Positions 22,975 through 36,014 of a DNA stretch of 64,000 bases are shown one piece after another (position 1 is the stretch's first letter; each line of letters begins with the position of its first letter). The notes beneath the pieces are model-generated. The model was given only the letters and a program-made list of their open reading frames with translations, was not told the DNA's origin and did no database searches. The position numbers and the translations under genes were made by a program. Source of the DNA: Diphasiastrum complanatum (taxonomy: Eukaryota; Streptophyta; Lycopodiopsida; Lycopodiales; Lycopodiaceae). The stretch is taken from NCBI GenBank assembly GCA_029204225.1, contig CM055097.1, forward strand, positions 74,668,860 to 74,732,859. The letters are read 5' to 3'.

Positions 22975-23280
22975 TTCAGGGAATAGAACCATCAAAGTCG
23001 TGGGAGGACGCTATCTGAAAGATAGAGAAATCTCACCACGTTGAGGTTAATTTTTTTCAATTTTTAGTTTTTACTTTTAAGGAAATAGCATCGTCAAAGT
23101 CGTGGGAGGACGCAATCTGAAAGATAGAGAAAGCTCACCATGCTGAGGTTCTTCTCCAATTTTTAGGTTTTTTCTTAAAGGGAATAGAACCGGCGAAATT
23201 GTGGGAGGACGCTATCTGAAACATAAAGAGAGCTCACTACGCTAAGGTTCTTTTCCAATTTTTTTAGTTTTTGTTTTTCG
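22975..23280. repeat. Tandem repeat, three units of about 100 bp
   Basis: The core GTGGGAGGACGC starts at 23000, 23102 and 23201 (periods 102 and 99). Each unit runs GGGAATAGAACC - core - ATCTGAAA(G)ATAGAG - CTCACCACG/GAGGTT - T-rich spacer ending in CAATTTTTAG. The units differ by scattered substitutions, so the array is not recent. No coding frame crosses it. Confidence 0.85.
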
Positions 23281-23504
23281 TACGAGCAAAAAAAATGACA
23301 AAAAAATAGTAAATCTAGCTCCTAATCCATACAAAGCTAACAAAACAAAACAAAACAAGCCTAAACTACTCTCAAATCTGATTTTTTTGTGGTGAAAAAA
23401 GAGATGGAGAGAGAGAAGAAGAGAGTGATAGAAAAAAAGAGCATCAACTCCACCCTTACCTCCATAGCACAAAGAGAGAGAAGAGAGGGAGAGAATGCCT
23501 ATGT

Positions 23505-23660
23505 TGAGAGAGGCTTTGGGGGCTCAAGCACCTTCCCAAAACTATTTACATCCCAATCTAGAGAGAGAGAGAGAGTGTGTGTGTGTTGGGGGGGGGGGGG
23601 GAGGCTTGGTTAAGAAAGGTTTGGGAGGCCCGAGCACCTTTCCCAAACTATTCGGTCCTA

Positions 23661-23751
<91 letters not shown>
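23505..23751. repeat. Duplicated 65-bp segment, each followed by a GA microsatellite
   Basis: 23505-23570 and 23613-23675 share the order AGGCTTTGGGGGCTC / GCACCTTCCCAAA-CTATT / CCTA-ACC / GAGAGA. The first copy runs into (GA)n(GT)n and a G-run (23588-23601); the second into an 88-bp (GA)n tract (23664-23751). A tandem duplication with microsatellite expansion. Confidence 0.8.
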
Positions 23752-23755
<4 letters not shown>

Positions 23756-24060
23756 AGGGAAATCAGCAGAGTTGTATTAGAATGGAAATAGAGATACAAT
23801 ACAAAGAAAATGGCTCTCTTTTATAGATTCCAAAGGTGAGCCTCCTTCACTTTGATTGGCCACTTTATTGGGGCAGAGATTCTAATCCAAGCCCTTCAAA
23901 CAAACACAACTTAAATCTAATGGTTCTAAGAAAGCAGAAAGCAAGTCACATGAATCATGTGAGTCTTACTTTATACAAATTGGATTCATTTTTTTAACTT
24001 GACTTTGTGAACTTGGGCCTTTAACTTATTTATTTACACCTAGGGCCCAAGTCTCTATGG

Positions 24061-24260
24061 AACAACTTGAAACAACTAGCAATGTGCTCATTGGGTTGGG
24101 CTTACATGCGCAGGGGACGCCAGTGCCCTCACACTTATTATTCTAATTGTACAGTGTGGCGAGGCCCACTAGGTAAGGCTTGGCCAATAGTATTTTTAGT
24201 GGCAGGACCCACCTATTTATTTGTGTACACGAAATACCCACAACACTTGGAGGTGTCAAA
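24061..24260. repeat. Dispersed repeat related to 19034-19210
   Basis: GTGCTCATTGGGTTGGGCTT, GCCCTCACACTT and a CCCACAACAC end parallel the stretch at 19034-19210. Probably LTR or leader sequence of one retrotransposon family. No coding. Confidence 0.35.
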
Positions 24261-24649
24261 AGTCTAGAATATTTAATTAAGGTTTTTGAATGAAGACATA
24301 AAGATCTTTCTAGCGATAATGATTAGAGTCTTTCTTTTTTATACAATTGAGTTGTATTAATTTTGCTAATGAGAACAATATTATGAAAAGGAAGGTTCTC
24401 ACATATTCATATTCTATCATCAAAATTACCCTACTTTAGGTGTTATTGGATATCTAATTTATAACATTTGTAAATGACCAAAAAATTCTATTGTACCACT
24501 CATCGAAAATCACCAAAAGAATGTGCATTGAAGGTTTTCTCTCTCTTGTAGGAATACCATCTCATTATATTACACAAAACTTTCACATTTGTAGTTTTTT
24601 TTTCTCCTGAATAAAATTGACCATAGATTATAAAATATAGAGAATCAAC

Positions 24650-25085
24650 AAAACTTAAAGAAGCATAAGCTTATCATTCTCTTTAGAGGAGATGTAGAAA
24701 TCACCATTCCCAAGTTCTCTACTATTTCTAACTAACCAAATGTGCCACAAGGTTGTGATCCTAATACATTGCTAGAAGGAATTGGCCTTTCCATCATCAA
24801 ACATAATATCATTCAACAATAAATCTGAGTGGTTGAATCTCTTAAACTTGGCATGAAAACGAGCAATAAAAAGGTTAGTCACAATCTTCCAAAGCGGAGT
24901 GTAACAATGGAAGAACATGTGAGTCACATCTTAATCAAATATTTTGCATTTAGAGCAGGCATGTGACACATACCCTCTGTAGTTCGCACGAACAGGAAGA
25001 GGCTGAAGGATTCTCAAAGAAAAAACTCTTAGCTTGCCAGAATAAATTTTGTGGGCTCTACGAAATTTAGGTTTCCACAAATGGG
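24650..25085 (-). pseudogene. LINE (L1-type) C-terminal zinc-binding region (zf-RVT)
   Basis: Reverse strand. FLWKPKFRRAHKIYSGKLR is followed by SLRILQPLPVRANYRG, then SHACSKCKIFD, one in-frame stop (TAA), DVTHMFFHCYTPLWKIV and NLFIARF. The CX2C ... HX4C spacing and the trailing W are the hallmark of the reverse-transcriptase zinc-binding domain at the C-terminus of plant L1 LINE ORF2. The catalytic RT and endonuclease parts are not present here. A 5'-truncated non-LTR insertion is the natural reading. Confidence 0.78.
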
Positions 25086-25245
25086 AGGAATAAGAAACAT
25101 TCCATTTTGAATTGTACTAGGTTTTGATGGGTGCAAGTGTAGGGGCTTGGCGTTGGGTTTGTGCTCGAGTCAAGACCCAAGCAGGATGAGTTTCAATGGG
25201 TAAAGTTTCTACTTGCACTGAACAGACAGGAGCAACAGGTTTAAA

Positions 25246-26420
25246 TCAGGAAGGGTAGTCCTTCACGTGATGTTCAATACCACAGTTTTCACAAGCTAGC
25301 GGAAAACGGAGTTTATCTAGGCAGCAAATACTAGGATGCTTACCTGCACAGATAAAACATTCTTGTATTGTGGGCAGTTGATGTGCGGCAAAGACAGCTT
25401 GGTTTGGATTGTAAGCTTGGGCATTGGGATTAAGCACTAGAATCATAGGTATAATAAACAACGTTTCAGTATAGTATTGTGGTTGAGTATTGTCTTCCAC
25501 ATAGAAGGTTGTCAGATCGATGGTATTCGGAACAAGATAATGAACAGCGTGTTGTGGACATGTTGATTAACGACAAATTGTTGATGTGGTAATGGGTATT
25601 GACTTGGTGCAGTTGGTTGTGGTTGGTAGACCCCTGGTCGTGGCACAAGCTATTGTGGAGGGTAAGGGCGGTATGCTCGATAGATGGTGGGTCTTGTGGC
25701 TGCTGGAAAATGGTTTCACAATGGGCATTCATTAGCAGTGTGATGATGTGAACAAATTGGACACCAGATATTTTCTCTTGCTGGAAAGGATTTCTCAGCA
25801 ATATGTTTCATGGCAGTTTAGAAATTGGCAGTGAGTTTATCCATATGAGATTGTTGAGCTTTTTGCTAGGTTTTCATTTGATGCAGAAGTTCAGAAGATT
25901 GACCAATATTGTCAGACTTTGGGTGATTAGGACGGTCCAGATTCTTAGATTTCTTTTCACGATAGTCAAAGTCATCGTTGGAAGCTTCGTCTTCCTCACG
26001 AATAAGATCAGTCCTCACATCTTTAAGTTGATCATAAAAGTCAACTAGTTTAAGTTCACGGCGGATGTTTTTAGGCAATCCAACCAAGAATAGTTTTATG
26101 GCCATACGTTTGGTGATATTTTCATCAACACATTCTACTTTGAGACGTTTAAAATGCTCAATGTAGTTTGGAACAGAATCTTCGCGACGCATCTTGATAT
26201 GGTAATTTGAATGAATGGGCTCTGAATTAGTTTAGCTAGTTTGAAACGTTTGACGAGAGCGTCCTTGAGGGTGGTCCAAGAAGCAAGATCAGGGGCTTCG
26301 AGATTCAAATACCACTCCTTGGCTATTCCATAGAGTACCGTGGGAAATAGGCAAAGCTTTTCAGTTTCAGAGGTATCGTGAGAACTTTTTCAAAAGACTT
26401 CAACAATCCTTTTAGCGCAG
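25246..26420 (-). pseudogene. Ty3/Gypsy gag with zinc knuckles, frameshifted
   Basis: Reverse strand. WYLNLEAPDLASWTTLKDAL and KRFKLAKL (near 26300) are the Retrotrans_gag core; VPNYIEHFKRLKVEC and IKLFLVGLPKNIRREL follow (26192-25866). After a break come a CPICSHHHTANECP knuckle near 25770, a Gln/Pro-rich stretch, and CFICAGKHPS plus CENCGIEHHVKDYP near 25250-25370. The knuckle order matches the gag of the Gypsy element at 33.6 kb, so the two belong to one lineage. Several frameshifts and stops make it non-functional. Confidence 0.82.
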
Positions 26421-26429
26421 CTCACCTCC

Positions 26430-27110
26430 TTTTACCACTTATCAAGAAGCCGAAGTTTATTTCAATAACTTACTCGATAAACCCGAAATAGAACTTGAAC
26501 CCGAACTTCTTGAGACTGTTGGTAATCTTGATCCTGATTCTAAATCAGATCTTGATCCAAATCCAAATCCAGATCTTGATCCAGATCCTGAACCAGAAAT
26601 GGACCCACCTCAATCACGATTCAATTCCAGTTCAAAAATCAAGTATGATTAATTCAAGGGAACTTCTTCAGATGACGCTGATAGTTACATCTCCCAGTTT
26701 GAATCTGTTATTGTTTCCAATAGTGAGCTAGCGAGGATAAGCGTCGACACAACACTACAGTGCTATTCAGATGGAAGCACAATAAAAGTTGATGCAGCCA
26801 AATGGAAGTAGGTGCAATCCACACTGTAGGACACCTTCAAGAGTGACTTCCTTCAACCTACTCAAATGTGGAAGTCCATGAGGAGTTTCGCAACGCGGTA
26901 GCTGAGAATGACAGACTGAAGAGAGAACTCAAGTCACTGCAGACCCAGGTCAAAGATGCCATCTATGCGAAGGAGCTTTAAGCAAAGGCAGATAATGTTG
27001 ATATCCAAAAGGCCAAACGAACCCTTACGATCAAGTCCAAGAAGACGGATAAGGTTCAATGGGTTATACATGGGCCGAATGAGAAGCCCCCCAAGAGAAA
27101 TCAGACTTTT
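26430..27110 (+). pseudogene. Gag N-terminal region with acidic Asp-Pro repeats
   Basis: Forward strand. An acidic hexamer-derived stretch (DLDPNPNPDLDPDPEPE, near 26547-26605) precedes a stop and then FKGTSSDDADSYISQFESVI, which looks like the start of a Gypsy gag core. After 26760 the frame decays; near 26900-26980 ENDRLKRELKSLQTQVKDAI would form a coiled coil. It sits head-to-head with the reverse gag at 25246-26420, implying an inversion or two insertions. Confidence 0.5.
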
Positions 27111-27239
27111 TAGGTCTATGGAATAGGCTTAGCATGGAACAAAAAGGATGCCTTTGTTTTTGTAGTTCTTTTTGGTAGTGTAGAATTATATGTAGGTTGT
27201 ACATTATTATATGCATTAGATTATTTAAAATAGAAGGAA

Positions 27240-27803
27240 ATGGAATTTTACGAGTATTATCAAGGACAAATTGATTATTGGAGAAGACACTGTCAATTTG
27301 ACCTGTATCGTTTGAAGGAAAAATCAGATTTTGCAAGGTTTGACACAGAGAACCTATTGCAAGGTATTGATGTCTCTTATCTAGAGTTGTGGGAGCTATA
27401 TGCCAATTGGAAAGTTGGATATCATGTTCACTTTGAGAATATTTCCTGCTGCATCAAAGAAAGAAGAGCTCATAAAGACCATGCGAAGTCTGTCACTTAT
27501 TTAATGACACACTTTGGCACTCTTATCGGCCATGTCCTTACAACAATGCAGAGTCTTTATTTGGATGGCTCCTCCATCCGGATAAATGCTGAGCTGCTGA
27601 AAAATGTTATACCAAGGAAAGACATGTCTGAGGATTTTGTTGTTGCAGCATCTATTTATAACAAAACCTTCTTGAGGACATGTTTTGCTGATCTAGGCAA
27701 TCATGTTGCTGGTCAATTCCATGAGGCCAAAAGAAGGAAAATTGAAAGACAAATTCACCTTGATGAAAAGCTATTTCTAAGATTACAAAATGCTGCAGAG
27801 TGA
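27240..27803 (+). CDS. Unknown 187-aa protein, intact ORF
   Basis: An undamaged frame from ATG 27240 to TGA 27803 among otherwise broken elements. It is rich in aromatic and charged residues and looks mostly helical: MEFYEYYQGQIDYWRRH at the start, Cys pairs near residues 69-70, and a basic tail (EAKRRKIERQIHLDEK) near 166-181. I do not recognise a family; no RT, protease, integrase or zinc-knuckle motif is visible. The coiled-coil-like frame upstream (26880-27110) reads in the same direction, so it may be a late exon or accessory ORF of the same element. A host gene exon is also possible. Confidence 0.45.
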   Translation: MEFYEYYQGQIDYWRRHCQFDLYRLKEKSDFARFDTENLLQGIDVSYLELWELYANWKVGYHVHFENISCCIKERRAHKDHAKSVTYLMTHFGTLIGHVLTTMQSLYLDGSSIRINAELLKNVIPRKDMSEDFVVAASIYNKTFLRTCFADLGNHVAGQFHEAKRRKIERQIHLDEKLFLRLQNAAE

Positions 27804-30221
<2,418 letters not shown>

Positions 30222-30969
30222 ACAATTATACATGGCACATATAGACATGATAGAGATACTAAGGCAAATAAATCAAACGTCAAGACTTGACACTCTGGAG
30301 TGGGCCATGGGCTATCCATAGAGCTTGGCCCAAAGTTTGAAGTTTGAAAAATGGTGAAGTTGCCAACTTCCAACTTAGAATAATCCATTTTATTTAGATG
30401 TCACAATTTAATGCTACTTTTCAAGTTCCAAACTCTCAAAGCTTCAAATTTTAGCTTGTTGTAGACTGTAGTCAAATTTCATGGTAGTTGAAGAAAATTG
30501 TAGGCCACGGGACATGATTGATCTATCTAGATTATGAACTAAGCCTCCAATATTCTTTGCTAAATTCTTTGCCATAAATCTAATATGAGAAATGTATAGC
30601 TACAATCTATAAATTCTTTAATTGGAATTCAATATAAAATATTTTAAAAAAACAAATTTGGACGATATTTGTATATTTCATAATAACAAAGATAGAAGGG
30701 CAAGTTTTATTTAAAAATGTCGTATGAAGGGTATCAAGATTGTGAATATGTCATGGAAATAAAGCACAAAAGGCAACCTTGAACATTAAATTTTAACACT
30801 ACTTTTATTATCCTTAAGACCATAGAGTTGGAGGTAGTTTTTAGTTGTAGCTTTCGTTTAATCTTCAACTCTTTATTCACATAAAAGAAAATAAAAGGCA
30901 TGTAGGCAGCCCTTGGAAAAATCGGCAAACTATAAGAATGAAACTGGCAAGTTTCTCAAAAATTGGTAT

Positions 30970-31140
30970 TAGTGGTGTGTATGGGTAGAGTTGTTGACTG
31001 CCACCAAAAAGGTGCAGGCTCGAATCCCAACCACTATGTAGTGGCATCTAAGGAGCTTACCTCCGTAAATGGCATTGCCAAGTTGTATATGTTGTATATA
31101 ACGACCACTAGTTGCTTAACATGTATGCAAAAAAAAAAAT
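30970..31140 (+). mobile_element. Candidate tRNA-derived SINE
   Basis: GGCTCGAATCC at 31017-31027 is a good Pol III B box (consensus GGTTCGANNCC). About 30 bp upstream GTATGGGTAGAGTTGTTGAC (near 30979) could be a drifted A box. A poly-A run (31127-31139) ends the unit about 110 bp later. The tRNA-like part does not fold into a full cloverleaf, so this is a SINE rather than a tRNA gene. Confidence 0.5.
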
Positions 31141-33403
31141 ACAGCATTATAAAATGTCTAACTATTTTTCTTTAAAACATATATACTTTTTTATATGAAA
31201 AAGTCTTCAAATATTGAGAAGTTCCATAAAATGCAAGTTTCTCGAGGATAAGTATAAAATGCAAAGTTTTAAGGATAACTGAACTGAAGAGACATTTCCC
31301 CCAGCGCTGCAGGTAGGTGTTCACTGTTGACGCTTATCCTTAAATTCTTCCAAGATGACCTGATGCACTGTACCTATTCATGACATGCTGTGTCGGTGAT
31401 GTAATGTGCTGCGCACTTGTTCCATTATCCTCGCTGACGCACCACTAACTTCATCAAAGAATGAGGCATATGCTGGAAGATCTGCTTGATTCTTTAGCAA
31501 TCAGCTGTCGTTGATTCGTTGTGCATAGCAACTATGAGCTTGACTTAATAACATGCTTATCCGTCAGTGTTTCACAAAAGCGCGTCTGGACTCCGACAGT
31601 AGAAGAGCAGCAGAATTAGCAGGACTCAGGATCACCAAGCAGAAGTCGCAACTTGCTTCCTGGGCTACTGGACTCTAGAGTGTAGACCTTGGCGCTTAGA
31701 ATGGGTGGTGAAATAGGCAACTAGAATGCGCGTTGCTGGGGTGGGTGCGAGAGAATTGAGACTGGAGCATGTTGGATCTGGAATTCTGGATTCTACATTC
31801 AGATTAGGCTTAATAACTGGCAACAACCGGCTCGACGTGTTCCCAAATTTTGTCTGATCTACATTCATTCTTGCAAACAAAAGCGGGTCGTTTCCGATTT
31901 CACATGTATCACGTTTGAACTTTGGTGGCGAAGGACTAGAGTTTTTAGTATTTCAGGATGTACAAGCTGACATAGATTTCACTTGTATCACATTTAGTTA
32001 CAAGCACTAAATTTTGAGATTTGCAAATTTTTGGGGGAGGGAAGGGCTGAGGATGTTTTATGTGCACCTTCCGGACGCCGGAAGATGCCTGTAAAAAAAA
32101 TTTGTCATAAAAAAAGATCAGCTGTTTCGTTATGAGTATGGCCGAAGGTGGAACATTAGAACGTTGGAGTTTGAAGCAAATAGTTTGTCGATTGAAACTA
32201 ATATTGATCTCCTAACTTATATTCATCATAATAAAATATTTTCATAAATTTCAAAGATCTTTGGCATCCAACTGTTTTTCTTGGGCATCAACCTAACTCG
32301 GTCCAACAATTATTTTCATGGTACAATGTGTTAAATTAGACACGTATCAATAGGTTTACAAATGTAACTTGTATAAAAAATTGTGCAGAATATCAAGCAC
32401 ATGCAAGGTAGAACTTCCCCATTTCAAAACTTTACTTTGTTTTTTCCTAGAGTATTAAAATAATGTACTTGCATCCTATATATTTAAAAGCTAGCAGTTT
32501 ATAATCCTACATATGTTTTACTAAACATAAAATTTTCAATAAAGTAAAATTTTTATCGGTTTTTAAGAAGTCAACATCCTACATTATATCTTTGAAGCCG
32601 ATTTTTGAGAAAAGTTGCCGGTTCCATTCCTATATTATGCCGATTTTCCCTTGCACTTCCACAAAGGCCTTGCCATTATTGTGGTGTTTTGAGATTTGTA
32701 TGTTTTTGACATGAGAAATGACCATTTAATAACAATGGATGCAAACTATTTAGTCATTTTCTAACTTAAAAATTATTTTTATATTTGAGTATTATGTCAC
32801 AAAATTAGAATCCGTAGTCACATAATTATACATAATTTTTAAAATAGTAGATTCACAGTGTTGCAATTAGTTTTCAAAATTAACAACAAATCTTATTATT
32901 GAGTATTTGTAGTTTTATAGCTTAATATAAAAATTTCAAAATTAATTAGTATTTAGAGTTTCATGATCAATATTCAAAGTTTCACGATAAAAAAGAAAAC
33001 AACCATCTATACCTTATGATTTCAAAGTTAGGATCAAGTAGAATTCAGAAATATAGCGAGTTCAAATATGATAGGCACAATACATTGCACATAGAAAATG
33101 GATCATTCTTTGACCTTCGGCTTTTCCCAACAATGCACATTAAGATAAAAGATAAATGAAGCATTACCCTGAGAAGAGCAATCTAGTGTAGAAGCCATTT
33201 TTGTGAAGAACGATGCTACAAGCTAATTACCTTCCAAAGAAGAGTCTAGTCAAGTAGTTATTGGATTCAAATCTGCGAGGCTTTCCCAATATCCAAAGCT
33301 CATGTTGGCTTTTCTCACATGTTTATGCTTGCCTTTTGGTCATGACTGGATTTTCTTGAGGTAACCTCAAATGCTCAATCCACAAGTGCTCTGTATCTTA
33401 TTA
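31141..33403. other. AT-rich spacer with one GC hairpin
   Basis: No gene recognised. GCACCTTCCGGACGCCGGAAG near 32066 forms a CTTCCGG/CCGGAAG hairpin followed by TGCCTGTAAAAA, similar to motifs at 15.9-16.2 kb and 63.4 kb. Confidence 0.35.
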
Positions 33404-33603
33404 TAGCATAAGTGTTTGTTGTCAAAGGGCTGACTCTTTTTTCACTTAAATTCTGCTCTAGATTCCAAATCAAATCCCTGTCAAATTTTGGATCAAATCT
33501 GATAAAGTCTGATTCTGATTCTGAGAATCTTTCATTTTTGAGAAGTATCGATTTGTTGAATTTCGGAATCTTTTTCAATGAGTGTTCTCAATTAAAAAAG
33601 CGA

Positions 33604-34232
33604 ATGGAAATCAGTATATGCCATTTGTGTAATTCGCCTAATCATAAGACTGCTTTTTGCAACTTCAATCCTTGGATAATTCAGCAACGGTATGCCCAAA
33701 TGGGATATCGAGAACCACATTATGGAGGAAATCCGGCAACTAGATCTCAACAATCTGCTCTTGGATACCCGGAACGGTTAGCCTTACCTGCCCCACCAAA
33801 GCAACCCGCTCTTCCAGCCAATTTGATGGAACCAGAACCTTACAGAAGTCCCGAGCAATGGAACTATGGTAATGATCAAGAAGGTGGATCTTCAGACCAA
33901 TATGTTATTTATGTTGCCGCACAACAACAACCATTTAGAAACTGGACCAGAGCACCACCTGGATGCTTTGCATGTGGAGAAAATCATAGAGTTGCAGAAT
34001 GTCCAAATAAAAAAAAATTGTACCATTATGTTGTGACTATGGTTATGGGCATTGCTATAAGGAGTGTCCAGCAAAACTGAAGCCACCACCGGCTACAGCT
34101 CCTGTAAATTTGATAACAATCAAGCAAAGATCAGTAGTTCAGAATAAACCAAGTGTACCCTTGATGGTGGTCACCAGAGCATAGAATAAACCAAGTGTAC
34201 CCTTGATGGTGGTCACTAGGGCATAGAAGCAG
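33604..34232 (+). pseudogene. Gypsy element G1: gag C-terminus with zinc knuckles
   Basis: ICHLCNSPNHKTAFC near the start, a Pro/Gln-rich middle, CFACGENHRVAEC near 33964, and after a frameshift at an A-run (about 34010) a third knuckle CCDYGYGHCYKEC. A 42-bp in-frame duplication at 34141-34224 repeats NKPSVPLMVVTRA followed by TAG, so both copies carry the same stop. Gag would coat the RNA. The Retrotrans_gag core that should precede the knuckles is not evident in the open frame 33412-34080. Confidence 0.82.
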
Positions 34233-34773
34233 AAAGAACCGATAGCAAATCCAGTACTTGCTAATTCGATACCATTAACAGATATACCAACAACATTTGG
34301 AGTCTATCCAAATCTTCATGTAGAAAAAAAAAAAGATATCAGGATATGAGGCAATGGATTAAACATCTGCAAGAAGAAGAGGAGCTTGAAGTTGCTAGAG
34401 CAACAGCCGAAGTTCGTTCTTCACCATTGCAGCCACCAAGAAATTCACATATAGATATGAATGATCAGTTGCATCATCATGAAGAATCCTTCAAGATGAC
34501 TGAACCGAAAGCACCGCAAACAGAATTGCTCGTGAATATTTTGTCTAGTGAGATCAATATTTCATTGGGAGATTCCTGAAGTTGTTGCCAAAAGCAAAAG
34601 AAGTCTTAAGCGCAAAAGTTAGCTCAAGCAGAACCAGAAGTCCATCAGGAGCCTCTTTTTTGTGTAGAATTTGAAGAATCTAATGAAGTACTCCATGTCG
34701 GAGCAGCTTGGGAAAGTGAACAAAGAATATCACTCTGCCGATACAGCATAGGCAATTTCCTAATGAAGCAGCT
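34233..34773 (+). pseudogene. Gypsy G1: gag-protease connector
   Basis: Degenerate, Glu-rich frame (34346-34579, QEEEELEVARATAEV) between the knuckles and the protease. No independent domain. Confidence 0.4.
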
Positions 34774-35631
34774 ATGATAGATGGTGGTTCAGGAGTTAAC
34801 CTGATTTCTACAAAGCTATGTGCAAAATGGGGCCTTACAAAGATCAAGCCTGCGAATTTTGCCATTAAGCTAGCTGATCAAACTATAGTTCGTCCGCAAG
34901 AACGGTTGAAGATATACTTGTCAGAATTGCGGGAGTATAGTTCGTCATTACTTTCATAGTAATGGACTTACCAGAAGCACCAAATGTCTACCGAGTCCTA
35001 TTGGGACATCCATGGTTACGAGTTGTGCAAATAATTTATAACTAGGGTACTGGGAAAATCACTTTTGAAAATCGTGAACGTGCAGTCAAAGTTGATCCTG
35101 CAACTTGAACTATCAAACCAGTGGTTCAAAAAGAGGATGATGATTCATCAACAACGAACCATACTTGTGACTGGCCAAAGAAAAATTTGGGAGTTCATTA
35201 CGATTCTCAAACCGATATTGTCAACTGGAATGAAGCTCTTGCAACGATTGACTGTACAGCATGATATATGTGTCAACAAGATAATCAGTCAGATTTGAGC
35301 GAGATCTCATTATTGGATCGAACTTTGGATACACCGATCACTTTTCCAATGAATGTGTTGAGTGTAGCTTGGATATCAACGGAACCTATCCCAGATCCGA
35401 TTGAAGATGAACTCGTTCTTGTGAGTCATGCCTTGACTTATGATGACAATAATGCAAAACTTATTGATGAGCAAATTCTAAATCATATGGATCCGACAAG
35501 ATTTGGAGTGTGTAATATTCCTGATGAACCAACAATAAAACCACCAAAAGCAGTTATATTGAAGGAAGACATGATCACACGGTCAATGATGAAGAAACAA
35601 GCCAAGCAACATTATAATACGGTCCTGAAAT
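34774..35631 (+). pseudogene. Gypsy G1: aspartic protease and linker domain
   Basis: The protease starts MIDGGSGVNLISTKLC with the catalytic Asp in an IDGG context, followed by FAIKLADQTIV; a frameshift near 34935 leads to VMDLPEAP and YRVLLGHPWL, the conserved ILG-type end. A long linker follows with VHYDSQTDIVNWNEAL, VAWISTEPI, DEQILNHMDPTRFG and an acidic/Lys-rich tail. The same linker occurs at 40061-40657 and 57050-57541, so it is a lineage marker. Several stops and frameshifts break the polyprotein. Confidence 0.85.
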
Positions 35632-36014
35632 GAGAAAATTCTCCTCAAAAGATTGATTCAAAGAATGTGCCACCTTTACTAGATAAAGGAAAAAGAAAAG
35701 TCAAGGATGATTCTACAAATCAAAGTTCTAGCAAGACATCATCATCTAGGAAGTCTTCACCTTTGAAGAAGAGTTTATCTTCTCAAAACTCATCACCTCC
35801 ATGATCAATCCCTGCTAAGAAGGCTAAGCAAGGATCCAAGACAAGTCCTTTTGATAAAGAATAAGCAAATGTAGTCCAGCATGATATGCCTAAACATTTT
35901 AAAAATTATACACTGGATGATGTGGTTATTATGTTACCCAAAGCACATTGTGAACCTGAAGAATAGGTGTCAGAATTGAAAGATGTTTATGATGGCCCAG
36001 CTAGAACATAGCCT
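35632..36014 (+). pseudogene. Gypsy G1: Ser/Lys-rich linker before RT
   Basis: Low-complexity basic and Ser-rich coding remnant (SSSRKSSPLKKSLSSQNSS near 35735-35800) with stops, leading into the RT. Confidence 0.5.

Noticed and set aside
22975-23280. CRISPR-like repeat spacing
   Set aside because: Eukaryotic context, 100-bp units that repeat in full, and no unique spacers or cas genes.
23389-23799. Gly-rich and Arg-Glu ORFs
   Set aside because: Caused by GA, GT and G-run low complexity.
31010-31030. tRNA gene
   Set aside because: The B box is good but the rest does not form a cloverleaf and a poly-A tail follows, so a SINE is the better reading.
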